DNA from: Lucifuga dentata
Taxonomy: Eukaryota; Chordata; Actinopteri; Ophidiiformes; Bythitidae
Assembly: GCA_014773175.1 (NCBI GenBank)
Contig: VXCM01003350.1
Span: forward strand, 1 to 64,000
Length of the DNA: 64,000 nt
Direction: 5' to 3'
Of the stretch, positions 46,081 through 57,727 are shown piece after piece. The notes beneath the pieces were generated by a model. The model ran no database searches. It had not been told where the DNA came from and saw only the letters and a list, made by a program, of their open reading frames with translations. The position numbers and the translations under genes were made by a program. Each line of letters begins with the position of its first letter. The first letter of the stretch is position 1.

Positions 46081-46667
46081 ATGACCATACCACACACTGT
46101 TGCATGTTTGAGCCTAATATATTCAGTTTTCATACTGTACATGCAACATAACTGACAATCATTTCCCAAAGATACTACTGGAACAGTGAGTTAAACTTTT
46201 TTTTCCTACCTTCCACACCACCATTGGTTTCAGTTCATTCTGGTACGCTATTAAAATCAACTTGTTGGTACTTGAAACATTCTTGGGATAGGTAATCCAT
46301 CATCATGAACAAGATATATATTCAGGTTTTGTCGAAGTTTCGCAATTTTAGCAGTTAAGCGCAATAAAAACCACAGAGTGAATGTATGCCTCCACCGGGG
46401 AATACAGTCCCAAAAGAAGACCTGCATTTATTGAAAAATTTTAATGACCTTGACTTCATAATTTTGCATAACTATTAGCAGGTGAAACTTTGATTTTTAA
46501 GGTGGGTGTATCACTTGAATATTTGATTTTGAAAGATTAAGAGATTTTGCAAAATATCAGGAAAGCTAAAATATGGTTTTATCCTTTGGGAAATGACTGT
46601 CAGTAATGTAACATGTATGAAAATTGAATATATTAGGCTCAACATGCAAAGTGGTCGGTATGTTCCT
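46081..46667 (-). mobile_element. TTAA-MITE family A, full-length copy A4 (inverted)
   Basis: 587 bp flanked by TTAA at 46077-46080 and 46668-46671; interior in the opposite orientation to A1-A3. Closely matches A3, and the flank to its right also matches the flank of A3 (46672-46945 against 59790-60055). Confidence 0.85.
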
Positions 46668-46671
46668 TTAA

Positions 46672-46945
46672 GATACATACTGATTTGCTTTTATACAGAG
46701 AAATTAGAGGAGGACTTTGCTTTTGTCCTTTTATCTTATTTTTCTTCCTCTGTAATTGGCCAGAGTTAAACTTTAATGTTTCTCCTCATTTGCTGCATTT
46801 ACTTTGTTTTCATTCTGCGTCTTCTTCACTGACCTGCGTCACTGCCGCATTAATATGATATGGTGCTTTCAAGGACCTCACGCTGAATAACACCCTCTTC
46901 ATCCGCTGCTATTTTAACCCATTCTTTCAGTGATGATATAAAACA
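46672..46945 (-). repeat. Inverted partner of the segment 59790-60055
   Basis: About 270 bp whose reverse complement matches the sequence to the left of A3. Shared blocks: TACATACTGATTTGCTTTTAT, GGCCAGAGTTAAACTTTAATG (close match), TCTCCTCATTTGCTGCATT and CATCCGCTGCTATTTTAACC. No ORF. Confidence 0.8.
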
Positions 46946-47379
46946 TTCAGACTACAGGCTGGATGAAAGTTTTTCCTAATGGAGACGACATTATGAATGA
47001 TTTTTTTTTTTTTTTGNTTTTTTTTTTTTTTCTGTTGTGCTCCATGGAATTTGTCATGCACCTCTGCGGTGATCAGACCCATCCTGGTGAAATCACAAAG
47101 GAGGTTAACATGGATGTAAATACACATAGCATGAGAAAGACCAATTACAGGTCAGTTTTTCTTTCCCTTCTCGTTCTCTTTTCACTTCTAAAAGCTTTGG
47201 AAAATTCTCTGGAGTTTATTTGTACACTGAAACAGTGGAGGAGAGTGGCTTGTAAGTGTTTCCAGCCATTTGGGTTTTTCCACGGTTTCCAGTCGCTTTT
47301 TGGTCTAGTCAGCATCTTTAGGACATATACCTATTTTTGGTTGTTAACCGGAGATAAGGTTATTAACTATACACTGCAA
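46946..47379. other. Intergenic with poly-T join
   Basis: N join at 47017 in poly-T. The 169-codon plus-strand frame 46963-47472 runs through the join and into a poly-A and has no domain. Confidence 0.4.
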
Positions 47380-48300
47380 AAAACATCTCCAAATTATCAA
47401 ATCATCAAGCATTTGGTCCAAAATTACAACAATCCTCTTTTCTCAAATGAAGTTAAAAAAAAAAAAAAATGAGGGGAGATTAGTTCAAATTGTTTCCAAT
47501 ACAAATAAACATGCTTCAATGTCTTCTGACTTTATTCTCTCTTGTTTCAAAACACTCAACTCTAGAAAATAGTAAGAATTTCAGCTGTGTTTTTAAGTCG
47601 TGGCTGGTGAAGAAAATCAAGGATTTAACAAACGAAAGATTCCATATTTCTCAGGANTTTTAAGTCGTGGCTGGTGAAGAAAATCAAGGATTTAACAAAC
47701 GAAAGATTCCATATTTCTCAGGAGTTGGTGAAAACCAAAATGGATCTAAAAGCAGAGAGAATATTGGACTGACACTCATCAAGTGGACAGAATTCAGACT
47801 CCAGTTGGATGCTAATGTTACTCTGTGTCTGCTCAATGTGTAAGACACTATTTGCCAATAAAAAAATATTGACAAACTGTCAGTACTTGGTGTGTCTTTC
47901 ATCATATTTTTGGGTTTTCTTGCCCCCGAGTGGCTAACAAAGATCATAGTGACTTTAAGAGCATGTAAACAGGGTCCATTTGGAAAACTTTGCACCATAA
48001 ACGCTGCAATGCTCTGATTGGCTGCTGAATCAGTCACAGACCGTGAAACACAAGTGTTTTTTAGATATCCTTGGTAGAGGTAAAAATCTGTCATTACAGT
48101 GAGATTATTTCAACTTGTTTCCATCACAAATAAAGCTTTTAAAGAGATTTTACAATCATGTTGTGACATATTGTATCATATTATTGACTACAGTACTAAG
48201 ATCTGCCTTATTCTATCTTGTTTCAAGATATTGACACTCAATTCTAGCGGGAAAACAATCCTTTTAGGAATCCACACTAGACAAAAGTATATTAAGACAG
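47380..48300. repeat. Repeat family E cluster
   Basis: Contains TTGTTTCAAAACACTCAA, TAGAAAATAGTAAGAATTTC and related steps, with a 66-bp assembly duplication at 47591-47723. Probably two or more decayed copies. Confidence 0.45.
47591..47723 (+). repeat. 66-bp direct duplication around a single N
   Basis: 47591-47656 equals 47658-47723; the N is at 47657. Confidence 0.88.
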
Positions 48301-51059
48301 ATTTATAGTAGTGCAAAGAGCACAGTAAGATGAGAGGCACTGTGGGATCGAAGCCTCTGGCTGCTGGACAACAAGCAAAAGAAACTCTGTGAACCCAGGC
48401 AGCTGAGAGAATCAGTTAAGTCAAAAAACAAAAGGAAGGGAATATATCTTCCCATTCTGGAGGGGCTAGACAGGTGTTGAGTCATTGAGGATGAGGAAAT
48501 GCTAAGAAACTGCCTGTGTGAGCACAAGTTTATCCAGGGAATACTGTGCTGAAAAGCCATGGGAAGTATGGGCTTTGAACAACTGATGTGAATTTCTAAA
48601 GTTTAATTACTGATATGAATTGTTTTAAGGTCAGATAGTGGTTTGTTGTGCCTTGATTTTTGTGCTTAGTTTTTAGTAATTTTCATCAGATTTTACTCCA
48701 CTGGATGAGTATATTCTGCTTTTTTCTGGTTTGGTATTTTTTGCAGCGTGGAGTGCTGTCACAAAGTGTGTTGCCAGTGTGTGGTGGTCTGGCGAGAGTC
48801 AGTGAGGTCTGACCCTGGACGAAACACGAAGAGCCACCAGAGAGGGTCACCGTGGGAAAAGCAGGGCAGCTGTCAAGGAAGTTGAAAGTACTTTTGGCCA
48901 ACAAAGTGCAGCTCACCACAGTAAAGGCAAGCTTTTCATAGTCACTTCCTCTTCATGTCACTCTCTGACTCGTGACTTTCCCCTTAAGTCCCCTTTTCTA
49001 TCTTCTTCCTTTTGTTTCTATTTTAAAGCAGCATTCTGCAACTTGGAATCCACAAATGGCAACAAGATGAATAAGATGTGAAGCTTTTTTACCCAGAAAC
49101 CGGATGACATTTGAGTTTGTTATCTTTAATTATTTTTTAAAATTCTTAAAAATCTGGGAATTGATCAATATGCTTAACACAGATTAAGAATGTTAACACA
49201 CAGGATTTTTTTTTTTTTTTGTAGCATCTGCAAAGGATTTCTGCTCTAGTGCTCTAGCGCTACGTTACTTTGAGATGAATCACGAGTTCCTGACTTTTTT
49301 CAGTAAGGAGTCGGTGCTGTACTCACATGTTCAGTTGATCATGGAGTGGGCCCTGAGGCATGGCCAGGATGGGGCTTCACTCTGAACGCTGCTGGTTCCT
49401 CCAGCTGGGCCCACAACCTCGACAGCATCACACACTCTGCCCCACCTGTGACAATAAACAGCTTTATTACCTCCTCCTGTCCCCTGACGGCATCCAACGT
49501 TCCCCCTGGGATCATCCTGGGGACAGATTCATCCAGAAAAGTAGAGTAACTCTCAGGCGTTGCATCAGACCCCCTGGTCCAACAAGGATCCTGCTTCACT
49601 GTCTATCGCTACATGTCACAATTTGTGTCTGCTTGGTTTTATTGTATTTAGCTTTACTGACACTAATCCATGCGTTTGATATATTAATATCACATAAGTC
49701 GGTGAAGCTTCATGTTGAGCCATGAGGTTTAATGTCTGAGACCAATTTACACGTATCACCACTGAATCACTCAGATCAGTTACATTTGTGGTAACAGACT
49801 TAGAGATTTATGATTTTCATTGGGATCCAGCGAGACCTTCTGTCTTTCTTTCTATCACTTCTACTTTTCTTCCTGTCTCTCCTTTGTCAAATTATTTAAA
49901 AGCAAACATCCCCAAAACTGGCGATGCAGATTTTTTTTTTTTTTTTAATTTACTGTTCTTTCACTATGAGTACTTTTACTTTGGATACTTTAGCATTAAT
50001 AGCTGTTTACTTTTGTTCAAGTAAAAATTTGAATACAATGGATTATTTATCCACTGTGGTACTGTTCATTTTGCTCTAGAAATTTATTTGTATACCTCTT
50101 CTATCTCCAATAAATGCTTCCATTTTCTTTCATTGTAAAGTTAATTCCTGTTCACTTTTTTCAGTAAAGTATTGATACTTTAGTTACTTTTACTTTACTT
50201 TTACAGCTCAGAACTGCAGTACATCCGACTTTAAGTCTATTGACAAGTAAATGGATGGATAGACACATCAATTGATCTCAGATGTGTGAATGGTTCCAGG
50301 CCTGGTGAGAAAGTTATTTCTTGCACTTTTTTTTTTTTTTTTTTTTTACAACTCTTAGCTTATTGTTATTTATATATTTATTTATTAACAATATTGTGAG
50401 ATTTGTGGTTTGTGGAAACATATTCTGCTCAGTCCTCATAACTTTTTTAAGCCACACAGACTCATTAAATTGATTGAATGGCTGCTTTGGGCTTTGCTTT
50501 TTTTTTCCCCAGAGTTTATTTACCTGTTTCGGGGAATATACGAGTGTGCGTATGGAAACATGATCTCTCTATTTTCCTTAAAAAAAATTTATATAACATA
50601 TGTCACTGTGTATTGTAGTTGGAACTAAAGGGTCTGATTGCCCACTGGCTCTTTTCCGGGGCAGTGTGAAAGCCGGCTCTGTAGGTTAAGAGTGTTAAAG
50701 AGCCACACACATGGTTTTCCTAAGCTGTAAATTTTATGGCTAATTTCTGATGTGGTTACAGATTTATACCCCCCCAACCAAGTACAGCAGCTGCAGGTAA
50801 TTACTCACTCAGTTGCCTTCATCTACCTCTGCTTATTCTTGTTCTCTCAACATTTTGTCTTTCCCTCGCACGGCCTGCTTAGAAGTGAAACTGATGTAAA
50901 AAAAAAAAAAAAAAAAANAAAAAAAAAAAAAAAAAAACATGCTCATTTTCCGTCATGAAAACACAGAGACAAAGATGCATGGACATTGGTTGAACTGCTT
51001 TTTTTTTTTAGCCATTGTTCAACCCACATGTATCTGTGCCCTAAATACCACACTTCATT
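48301..51059. other. Intergenic, no gene recognised
   Basis: A GC-richer patch at 49330-49620 is open in two plus frames and one minus frame, which argues against any one being coding. Poly-T at 50329-50347 and a poly-A join with an N at 50918 were noted. Confidence 0.4.
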
Positions 51060-51480
51060 TTCACCCTAATGTCAAAAGGGGCACTTGTTGCCCCACTAGT
51101 GCCCCTCTGGTGAGATCAAGTGTGCTCATATTCTCTGGACACACCAAATGCCCCTTTACTTGACCCAATTGCATTTCTGATCAACCCACGTACCGCCAAA
51201 GTGCTCCTGTGGTTGACAAAATGTTTTTCTAATTGTTCCAAGTGCCTCTGTAGTCATCTTAAATGCCCTCAGGTGCCTCTGGTAGTGAAGGTTGGTTCAA
51301 GTATCCCCCCCAGGCGTTTCTCTTGTCATTAAAGTGCCTATCTGGTCAGCCCGAGTGACCCTCTGGGTGCCCATGCACCCTCTGATCAGCCTAAGTTTCC
51401 CGCAGATCAACTCCCATTCACTTTAAATGCCACGCCAGTTGCCCCAGTCATCCCTCTGACTGGCCCATATGCCCTTATGA
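51060..51480 (+). repeat. Ancient degenerate minisatellite, unit about 30 bp
   Basis: Repeated variants of AAGTGCCCCTCTGGTCA and TGCCC, separated by roughly 25-35 bp, occur a dozen or so times with heavy divergence (for example near 51100, 51150, 51238, 51265, 51330, 51350, 51380). Confidence 0.6.
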
Positions 51481-51700
51481 TGACACCCACCTGTGTCACC
51501 TCTGTCTTCTCAGCCAGTGGTTGGAGGCTGATAAATCCATCAGGACGCTGGCTGCCTGTGGTGTTAGGTGCACTCATTACACTCTCCCAGGGCTGCACTA
51601 GGGTGATGTTCCACCATGCTCTCATGCCCATAACTCAACTGCAGCCAAACCAACTCATTAGCGAAACAATCCTCACCATGTGGCAAGGTATGTGTGTCTG

Positions 51701-51704
<4 letters not shown>

Positions 51705-51753
<49 letters not shown>
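51705..51753 (+). repeat. (AG)n microsatellite
   Basis: About 24 perfect AG units. Confidence 0.97.
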
Positions 51754-51756
<3 letters not shown>

Positions 51757-51759
51757 GGG

Positions 51760-54700
51760 TGAGATTTCATGAAGTTCTGAAAGATTTGTCATCACAAGCT
51801 CAGAATGCATTATGTTGTTAAAATATCTGTTGTATTCCAACTACCTGTAACATTTTCCGATTTGCTAATATTTTCCATGATATTTTCCCACATTCGCTCA
51901 ATCATTCCCAACACATTATCCACACATTATACAGTCTTTGCTTGTGCAATATTTATCCATATAACACTGCATTTTAAATGAGGGCCTCTTTAATGAGAAT
52001 ATTAACCTTTATATATTAAAAAAAAAAAAAAATTAGGTTAGGAATGTGTGCGTCAAAATTGTCTGGCTGTAAAAACTTTAATAAGAAATCATAGCCTGAC
52101 CGTCAGTTTAGCAAATAGAACCTTATGACACATTTATACATGTTGCTTTGCTGTTTGTGTTAATAGTTAAATCATTAAAATATATGTACAACCCCTACAG
52201 CTTTGTGTGACAAAGTGCTCATTAGCATTCTCCACTCACATATGGTCCCATGAGCAAAGCTATGTGAGAGTAAATGTGTCAGCGATGGATAAGCAACCAG
52301 TGTGACAAGCGTAAACGAGAAGCAAGATCTATCTGAAAATGAATATGCATGATCAGCAAACATTCCCCAAACAAATAAACACTAAAAAAAGATGATCTTT
52401 ATGTTCTTTTGTTGCACTACCCTTAGAAATGTTTTGGTGTATGTGAGAACAAAGACATTTTACAGGAAAATTCAGTCTGTCTGAAAATTAATTGCTGAGA
52501 TTGGGGATGTGGTGACAGAAAAGGGTCCAGCAGGGCGACAACATGAAGAGTCAAACACCAAGAAAGGTTTCAAACAACCATATTATGAAACCAGGATACC
52601 AGAACTGTCTGTTACAACCACCAATTTTAGCTGAAAAACTTTGCACATGAACATCTTCAGGAAGCACAGTAGAACAAAGTTGATGTAGGAAATAGTTTTG
52701 TAAAATCTAACGGGACAGCACAAACAACTCATTTGTCCATTATGGGTGACAAGCACCAGAATGTCTTTAGGAAAACAGAACGACATCTGTCACCTTTGAC
52801 ACATGACCCCTAGATTTCCCATTGAAAAGGAATATTGTGTTGTTATCAAACTGTCCTAATTTTATCAATACACTGTTGGTTTAAGGGTTCCAAGCAGCAC
52901 ATACCCTCTTTGTGCCCAAGAGCTTCAGTCTGAGGGCCTACAGACTGGAGTCCAACACGTCCTCGACATCTACCTTGCAGAAATCCAATTCATCATCTTT
53001 CATTTCTTTTTTTTTTTTTTTTANTTTTTTTTTTTTTTTTAGCTTTATGGGATGTGAGGTGCAGAACAGTCATGACCCCGCTTTGAGAGAGTTCCAGCTC
53101 TTGTTTCATTAATCTGCAGCTATAAAGGCAATAGCAGAGGAAAATCAAGTTATAGTTCACTTTTCCTGTCCTGTCTACATGAAGAATTTACTGCTACAAC
53201 TTTGAACTAACAACCAAATAATAAATCTTACCCAAAAGTACAAAAGCAGAGGAACGCTGAAGGCAAGAAAGTGAGCGTTCATCTCATTATAAATCGCTTG
53301 TAAGGTTGTGTTTCTTGTTAGGCTGCAGACACATTATTGTGTGGAAGAATAGTTTGCAAGCGTGCATTTTAATTAAATCCTTGCCTTCTATTTGAACTTA
53401 ATAGCAACTGTTCAGTGATTATAGATGTTTTTACTGTATGAAGCAGTTCAAACTTTCTCACTAACTCAGGACTGGACTCTTTTATTTGGGCCAACTGGGT
53501 TGATTTTGATTGTTGAACAAGCAAATGAGACATGACATGGAAAAACATATCCCCTTTTATATGAACCTGAAACTCCTTTAAGTGTGAGTTGTGCCTGCCC
53601 ATTTCACTTGATGTATTATTTGGGAAATCAATACAACTGTTTTATTCTTTTAAAAGCCACCTGAGCTTCCTTCCTCTCCCAACTTGATTCATAGTTATGT
53701 ATTTCTTGGCACGGTCAGAACCCAATGGCAAATACCTCGTTGATAAAGTCACCAGACAAATAAAAGCACACCAACAGAATAATTAAATGATTTCTGGCTG
53801 TAGTTATATTCTCCAAATGCTGGCTAGATACATGGATCTATAGGGATATTAAAAATGTCATTTGCCATGTACAGCATTCCAAACATTTTGCAGCTGTTCA
53901 TGTCGACACTTTTTACAGTTTTATGAGGAATGAGTGAGGACTTTGTACATACATAGTACAACTCCTGTTATTTTTAGTTACTATCTGTTATACTTTTTAA
54001 TTATTGTTCATTCTATCAAATTTTCAGCATGTTGTTCCTCCCACAGTTTTTGGTGCCACGTGCACATACAGTACAATATCATACATGAAAATGTCTTGTG
54101 CATTGAGCAATTTGCTATGATTTTGAGGAGCACTCCATAATGATCAAATCTGTTCTTTATGATCACCTACAACTCCACCACACTTTCAGCTTTTATTCTT
54201 TAAATCAGATTTTGATAGTTTTATGCTATTTATCCACCTAGCAACTCCCTAGCAACATTAATAATCCATTTCAGCACTTCGCAACCACCTTCTAAAGCTC
54301 TAGCAACCACCAAATCACACTTTAGCAAACCACCTATGAATAGCTTGGTACCTTTGCAGCATCTGGAAAATTTATACAACCATCTCCCAAGCTATTGGTA
54401 GATTTTAGATTTTGCTGAGTCAGCAAGCATATGTAAATTTTCCTCAATAAATATATTTTTGTGAGCTATTCTGGGTCTAGATTCGGTTTATATTGTCTAC
54501 ATAATAACTGATGGCTCAATTCAGTCAAACCAAAGCATCTCTGCTGTTATTTAAAGGTGTTTTTACATCAATATGTCCTGATCAAGTTAAAGCAACACCT
54601 TGGTGTATTTGTCAGAAACAAATCAGACAGTGAAGATGATTGGCTGCCTTTACGACCTCGTGTTGGAGTGGTATTGTTATTGTGTTGTGTTTGCCAAAAT

Positions 54701-55270
54701 TTCGACAAGAACGTCCTATAAACTGTTTACCTTTTTGTCACAAAGACAAAGCTGTGTTTACACATAAGGAATAACAGTCTCCTTTCTGTTCAGGAAGGTA
54801 ATATTCAGAAACATACTGTAGCTGGTTTCCAGGTTTACAGTGTGTTAAAAATGCTATATGCATCGATATCATCATCAGCTACTTCTGACTTACAATGATG
54901 AAGTCCTGGCATAGCTCTGGAGATGGCTTCTCTAACGTTGAACAGGTTTAACAAACCTTGATGATTTGAACCCAGTCACAGTAAAGCTCAGCTGGGATAA
55001 TGCACAGCTCTGGTCACTACTGTGTTTGGACCCAGGTTTCTTGGCAGCATTGCTGGGAAGCTCATAATGTGATGGAAAAGTGCCAGCAGCATCCTGAGCA
55101 AGCTGACAGAGGAAATCTGAACAGTAAACGAGTGTTTTAATTTTGTCTTTCCTTATTCCCTCGACCTCTGTGTCCTTCTGCCTCTCATCTTGTCTCAGTT
55201 AATGGGGAAGATGACTGCATGAATGATTGATATATTCAAATATTTTGCAAATTTGGGATTCAAATAAGTG
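51760..55270. other. Intergenic, no gene recognised
   Basis: It contains a poly-T join (N at 53024) and, at about 54230-54400, a run of CTAGCAAC / AGCAACCACC variants seen in many fish genomes. Short ORFs lack domains. Confidence 0.4.
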
Positions 55271-55274
55271 ATCA

Positions 55275-55298
55275 TCTCTCTCTCTCTCTCTCTCTCTC
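55275..55298 (+). repeat. (CT)n microsatellite
   Basis: Twelve CT units. Confidence 0.95.
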
Positions 55299-55834
55299 AG
55301 TATGTCTGTTTGTCCGAGAAGTGGAGATCTTGGTGGAGAACACACTGAAACAACTCCCAAGCCTGGGTGCTGTCCAGACGGAACAAAACTTGTGGTTTTC
55401 TATTCGCATGAAGTGGAGCTGGTCCACATTCTGGTGGGTAACTATAATGAGAGGCTGACCGGGACAGAGTGTGTGGTGAAGATGCTGAGGTGAGGAAGGG
55501 AGGGGAGTAAGGAAAAAAGAGAGCGACCGTGAGAAAGAGAGTGGCAGAAAGAAGGAAGGACACAGGGTGATAGATAGACCACACACTCACAATGATGTAA
55601 GGAGTTTAGCCGCTGAGAGAAAGGGAAGCTCAAAGTGTCATTTTTCAAACAACAAGATAATGAAATAATGTGTCGGAGGCTTTGATCAATACTGATGATT
55701 TAACTTTTACTTTGTAGCTTTCAAAAACTCACTTTCTGGTCCATAATGTGTTTGTTAGCAGGATCTTAAAACAACTTAACAGATTACAATGAAATTTGGA
55801 GATCAGGTGCTTGCTACAGTCTTCAAATGAGTTG
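55299..55834. other. Intergenic with AG-rich tract
   Basis: Purine-rich at 55490-55560. Overlapping ORFs on both strands have no domain. Confidence 0.4.
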
Positions 55835-55838
55835 TTAA

Positions 55839-56199
55839 AGGACCAAACCGGTGGATTTTCCATGTTTGAGCCCAATAAATACAATTTGCATAGATGTTAC
55901 ATTCATAGTACTGGAGCGGATTAGAATTGTTTTTTGACCTTCCACTGGTTTCAGTTCATTCTAGTAAAAATTAACTTGTAGGGATTTGAAACATGTAATC
56001 CACCATAGCAAACCACACATTATCTTTCTTTCTTTTTTTTTTTTTTTTTTTTGAAGTTACTAATTGTAAACAACTAACTAAAGAGCTAAATAGAAGAAAA
56101 TTTGTCTCCAGGGTATTCCAGGGAATATAGTTCCAGGAGAGAATTGCTTACCAGAGATATTAAACCGGCCTTGCATTTGAAATATAACGTACTTGTCCT
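55839..56199 (-). mobile_element. TTAA-MITE family A, internally deleted copy A6
   Basis: Left TTAA at 55835-55838, starts AGGACCAAACCGG, ends near TTGTCCT with a decayed target copy TTAT. The interior (CCACTGGTTTCAGTTCATTCTAG, GGGAATATAGTTCCAGGAG) is inverted relative to A1. Confidence 0.65.
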
Positions 56200-56587
56200 T
56201 TATATGTTTCCAGCGAATCTTTGCTCCAATGAACCGTTGCACTTGTTGCTGTTATGAAAATGCAACACTGAGAGGTGACAGGATGGTGTTGGAGAATGTA
56301 AGATGCCGGGACTTTATTGTCTCTATTGTTTATATATATTTTATATATATATAAATATATATATTTTATTGTATCTATTATTGTCATTATTGTCTCTTTT
56401 AAGGAAGACAACATCAATGAATGATGAAATGGACGACAGAAAGGTCACGCACCTGGACAGCCAAAGCCCAAACTGAGCTTTTCATACTGTGGTGTTGCCT
56501 AATCGTCCCACCAGTGTGCTACAAGCACATGGATTCTGCATAGTTTCCACTCACTTGGTCACTTACACTTACAAAAATAATTAAAGG
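56200..56587. other. Intergenic with AT palindromic run
   Basis: TATATA-rich block at 56331-56370. No gene. Confidence 0.4.
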
Positions 56588-56592
56588 GGATG

Positions 56593-57146
56593 TGTCAGGA
56601 CGGCTCCAGGACGCTCTTAGTTTTCTTATTGTCTCTGCTTTTATTTTCACCTTGTCTGTGTGGGGTATGCGGATGTGTGCTGAGTCCACGTGTGTTTGTT
56701 TACAGGCGTTCTTAATTAGGGCGTGGTTTCAGTTGTTTGAATTTTCCTCCACCTATCCTTATGCCTCTCTGCTTCCCGCACTTGTGGTCACCTGCTTCTG
56801 CTGGCCTATCACCTGTCTGTGTTCCTCCCTGCCTGCTCAGCTGATTCTGATCTGTCAGTTATGTCATTGTATTTAATCGCTTGGGTTTGCACTCCCAGTT
56901 TGCCAGACTGTCATGTTGTCATGTTTCCTGTTACTCGCTCCTGGATTAAGTTCTTGTTTTTTTTCCCTGCCAAAATATTACTGGTGTTTTTTCCTAGCTT
57001 GTCTAGTGATTTTTAGTTATTCTTCGCTTGGATTATTGGACCTTGTTTCCCCCTGTGGGTGTTTTTATGTTTATTATTAAAGTTGAGAAGGACTATCTGA
57101 TTCGGCTGTCATGTCTGCTCCTGAGTCCTCTACCTGCCGCCTGACA
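56593..57146 (+). mobile_element. Solo LTR with perfect 5-bp target duplication
   Basis: 554 bp beginning TGTCAGGACGG and ending CCGCCTGACA, with TG...CA ends and the 7-bp inverted terminus TGTCAGG/CCTGACA. It is flanked by GGATG at 56588-56592 and 57147-57151. It has an ATTAAA signal about 70 bp before the 3' end. No internal retrotransposon sequence lies on either side, so it is a solo LTR left by recombination. The style resembles fish Ty3/Gypsy LTRs; that assignment is from memory. The 94-codon ORF at 56592 is LTR sequence. Confidence 0.85.
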
Positions 57147-57151
57147 GGATG

Positions 57152-57694
57152 TTTATGAGGGGCTTTCAAGTGGTCATGATGTCTTCTTGCTGAAGCCTGC
57201 TGTCTGAGCTCTGCTGGACTCTAATCAGAGGGACCACTGAGTCAGGTCAGCGGCTGTTAAAAACAAACAGCCCTGACCCTAATACAAGAGAGCCCACTAC
57301 TTTAGATTAGTCCGTCAAGTGAAAAGGCATGAAATTCCAGGAAACCTTTCATAAGGAAGTTTGCAAGAATCTGTTTCAAGAGAACCGGGAAGGATTTTTT
57401 TTTTCTTTGTTTTACTTTTGTTTTTGGAATACTGATCACAGGGCCAGCAGTTTACAAACTACTGTTATGTCTGTCCTGTATAATGTGCAGATGTCACAGC
57501 AGAGCAGCTTTGTCTGCAGAGTATCATGTCCTAGTTTACGAACCAATTAAACTGCAGATCACTGACTCCCTCACAAATACTTGCACCCATTGGGAACACA
57601 TTAGGAAGCAATGTGTTCATTCTTTCCGTACAGGGGTGATGCACTCGTCTGGTATGGGCAGTTGCGTTTGGTGGGCGGCGTCTGCCAAACGCTT

Positions 57695-57727
<33 letters not shown>

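Noticed and set aside
46963..47472. 169-codon plus-strand frame
   Set aside because: Runs through a poly-T, an N and a poly-A; no domain.
49339..49725. Overlapping frames on both strands in a GC-richer patch
   Set aside because: Three frames are open at once, with no recognisable motif, so composition is the likelier cause.
56592..57016. 94-codon and 65-codon plus-strand frames
   Set aside because: They lie wholly within the solo LTR.
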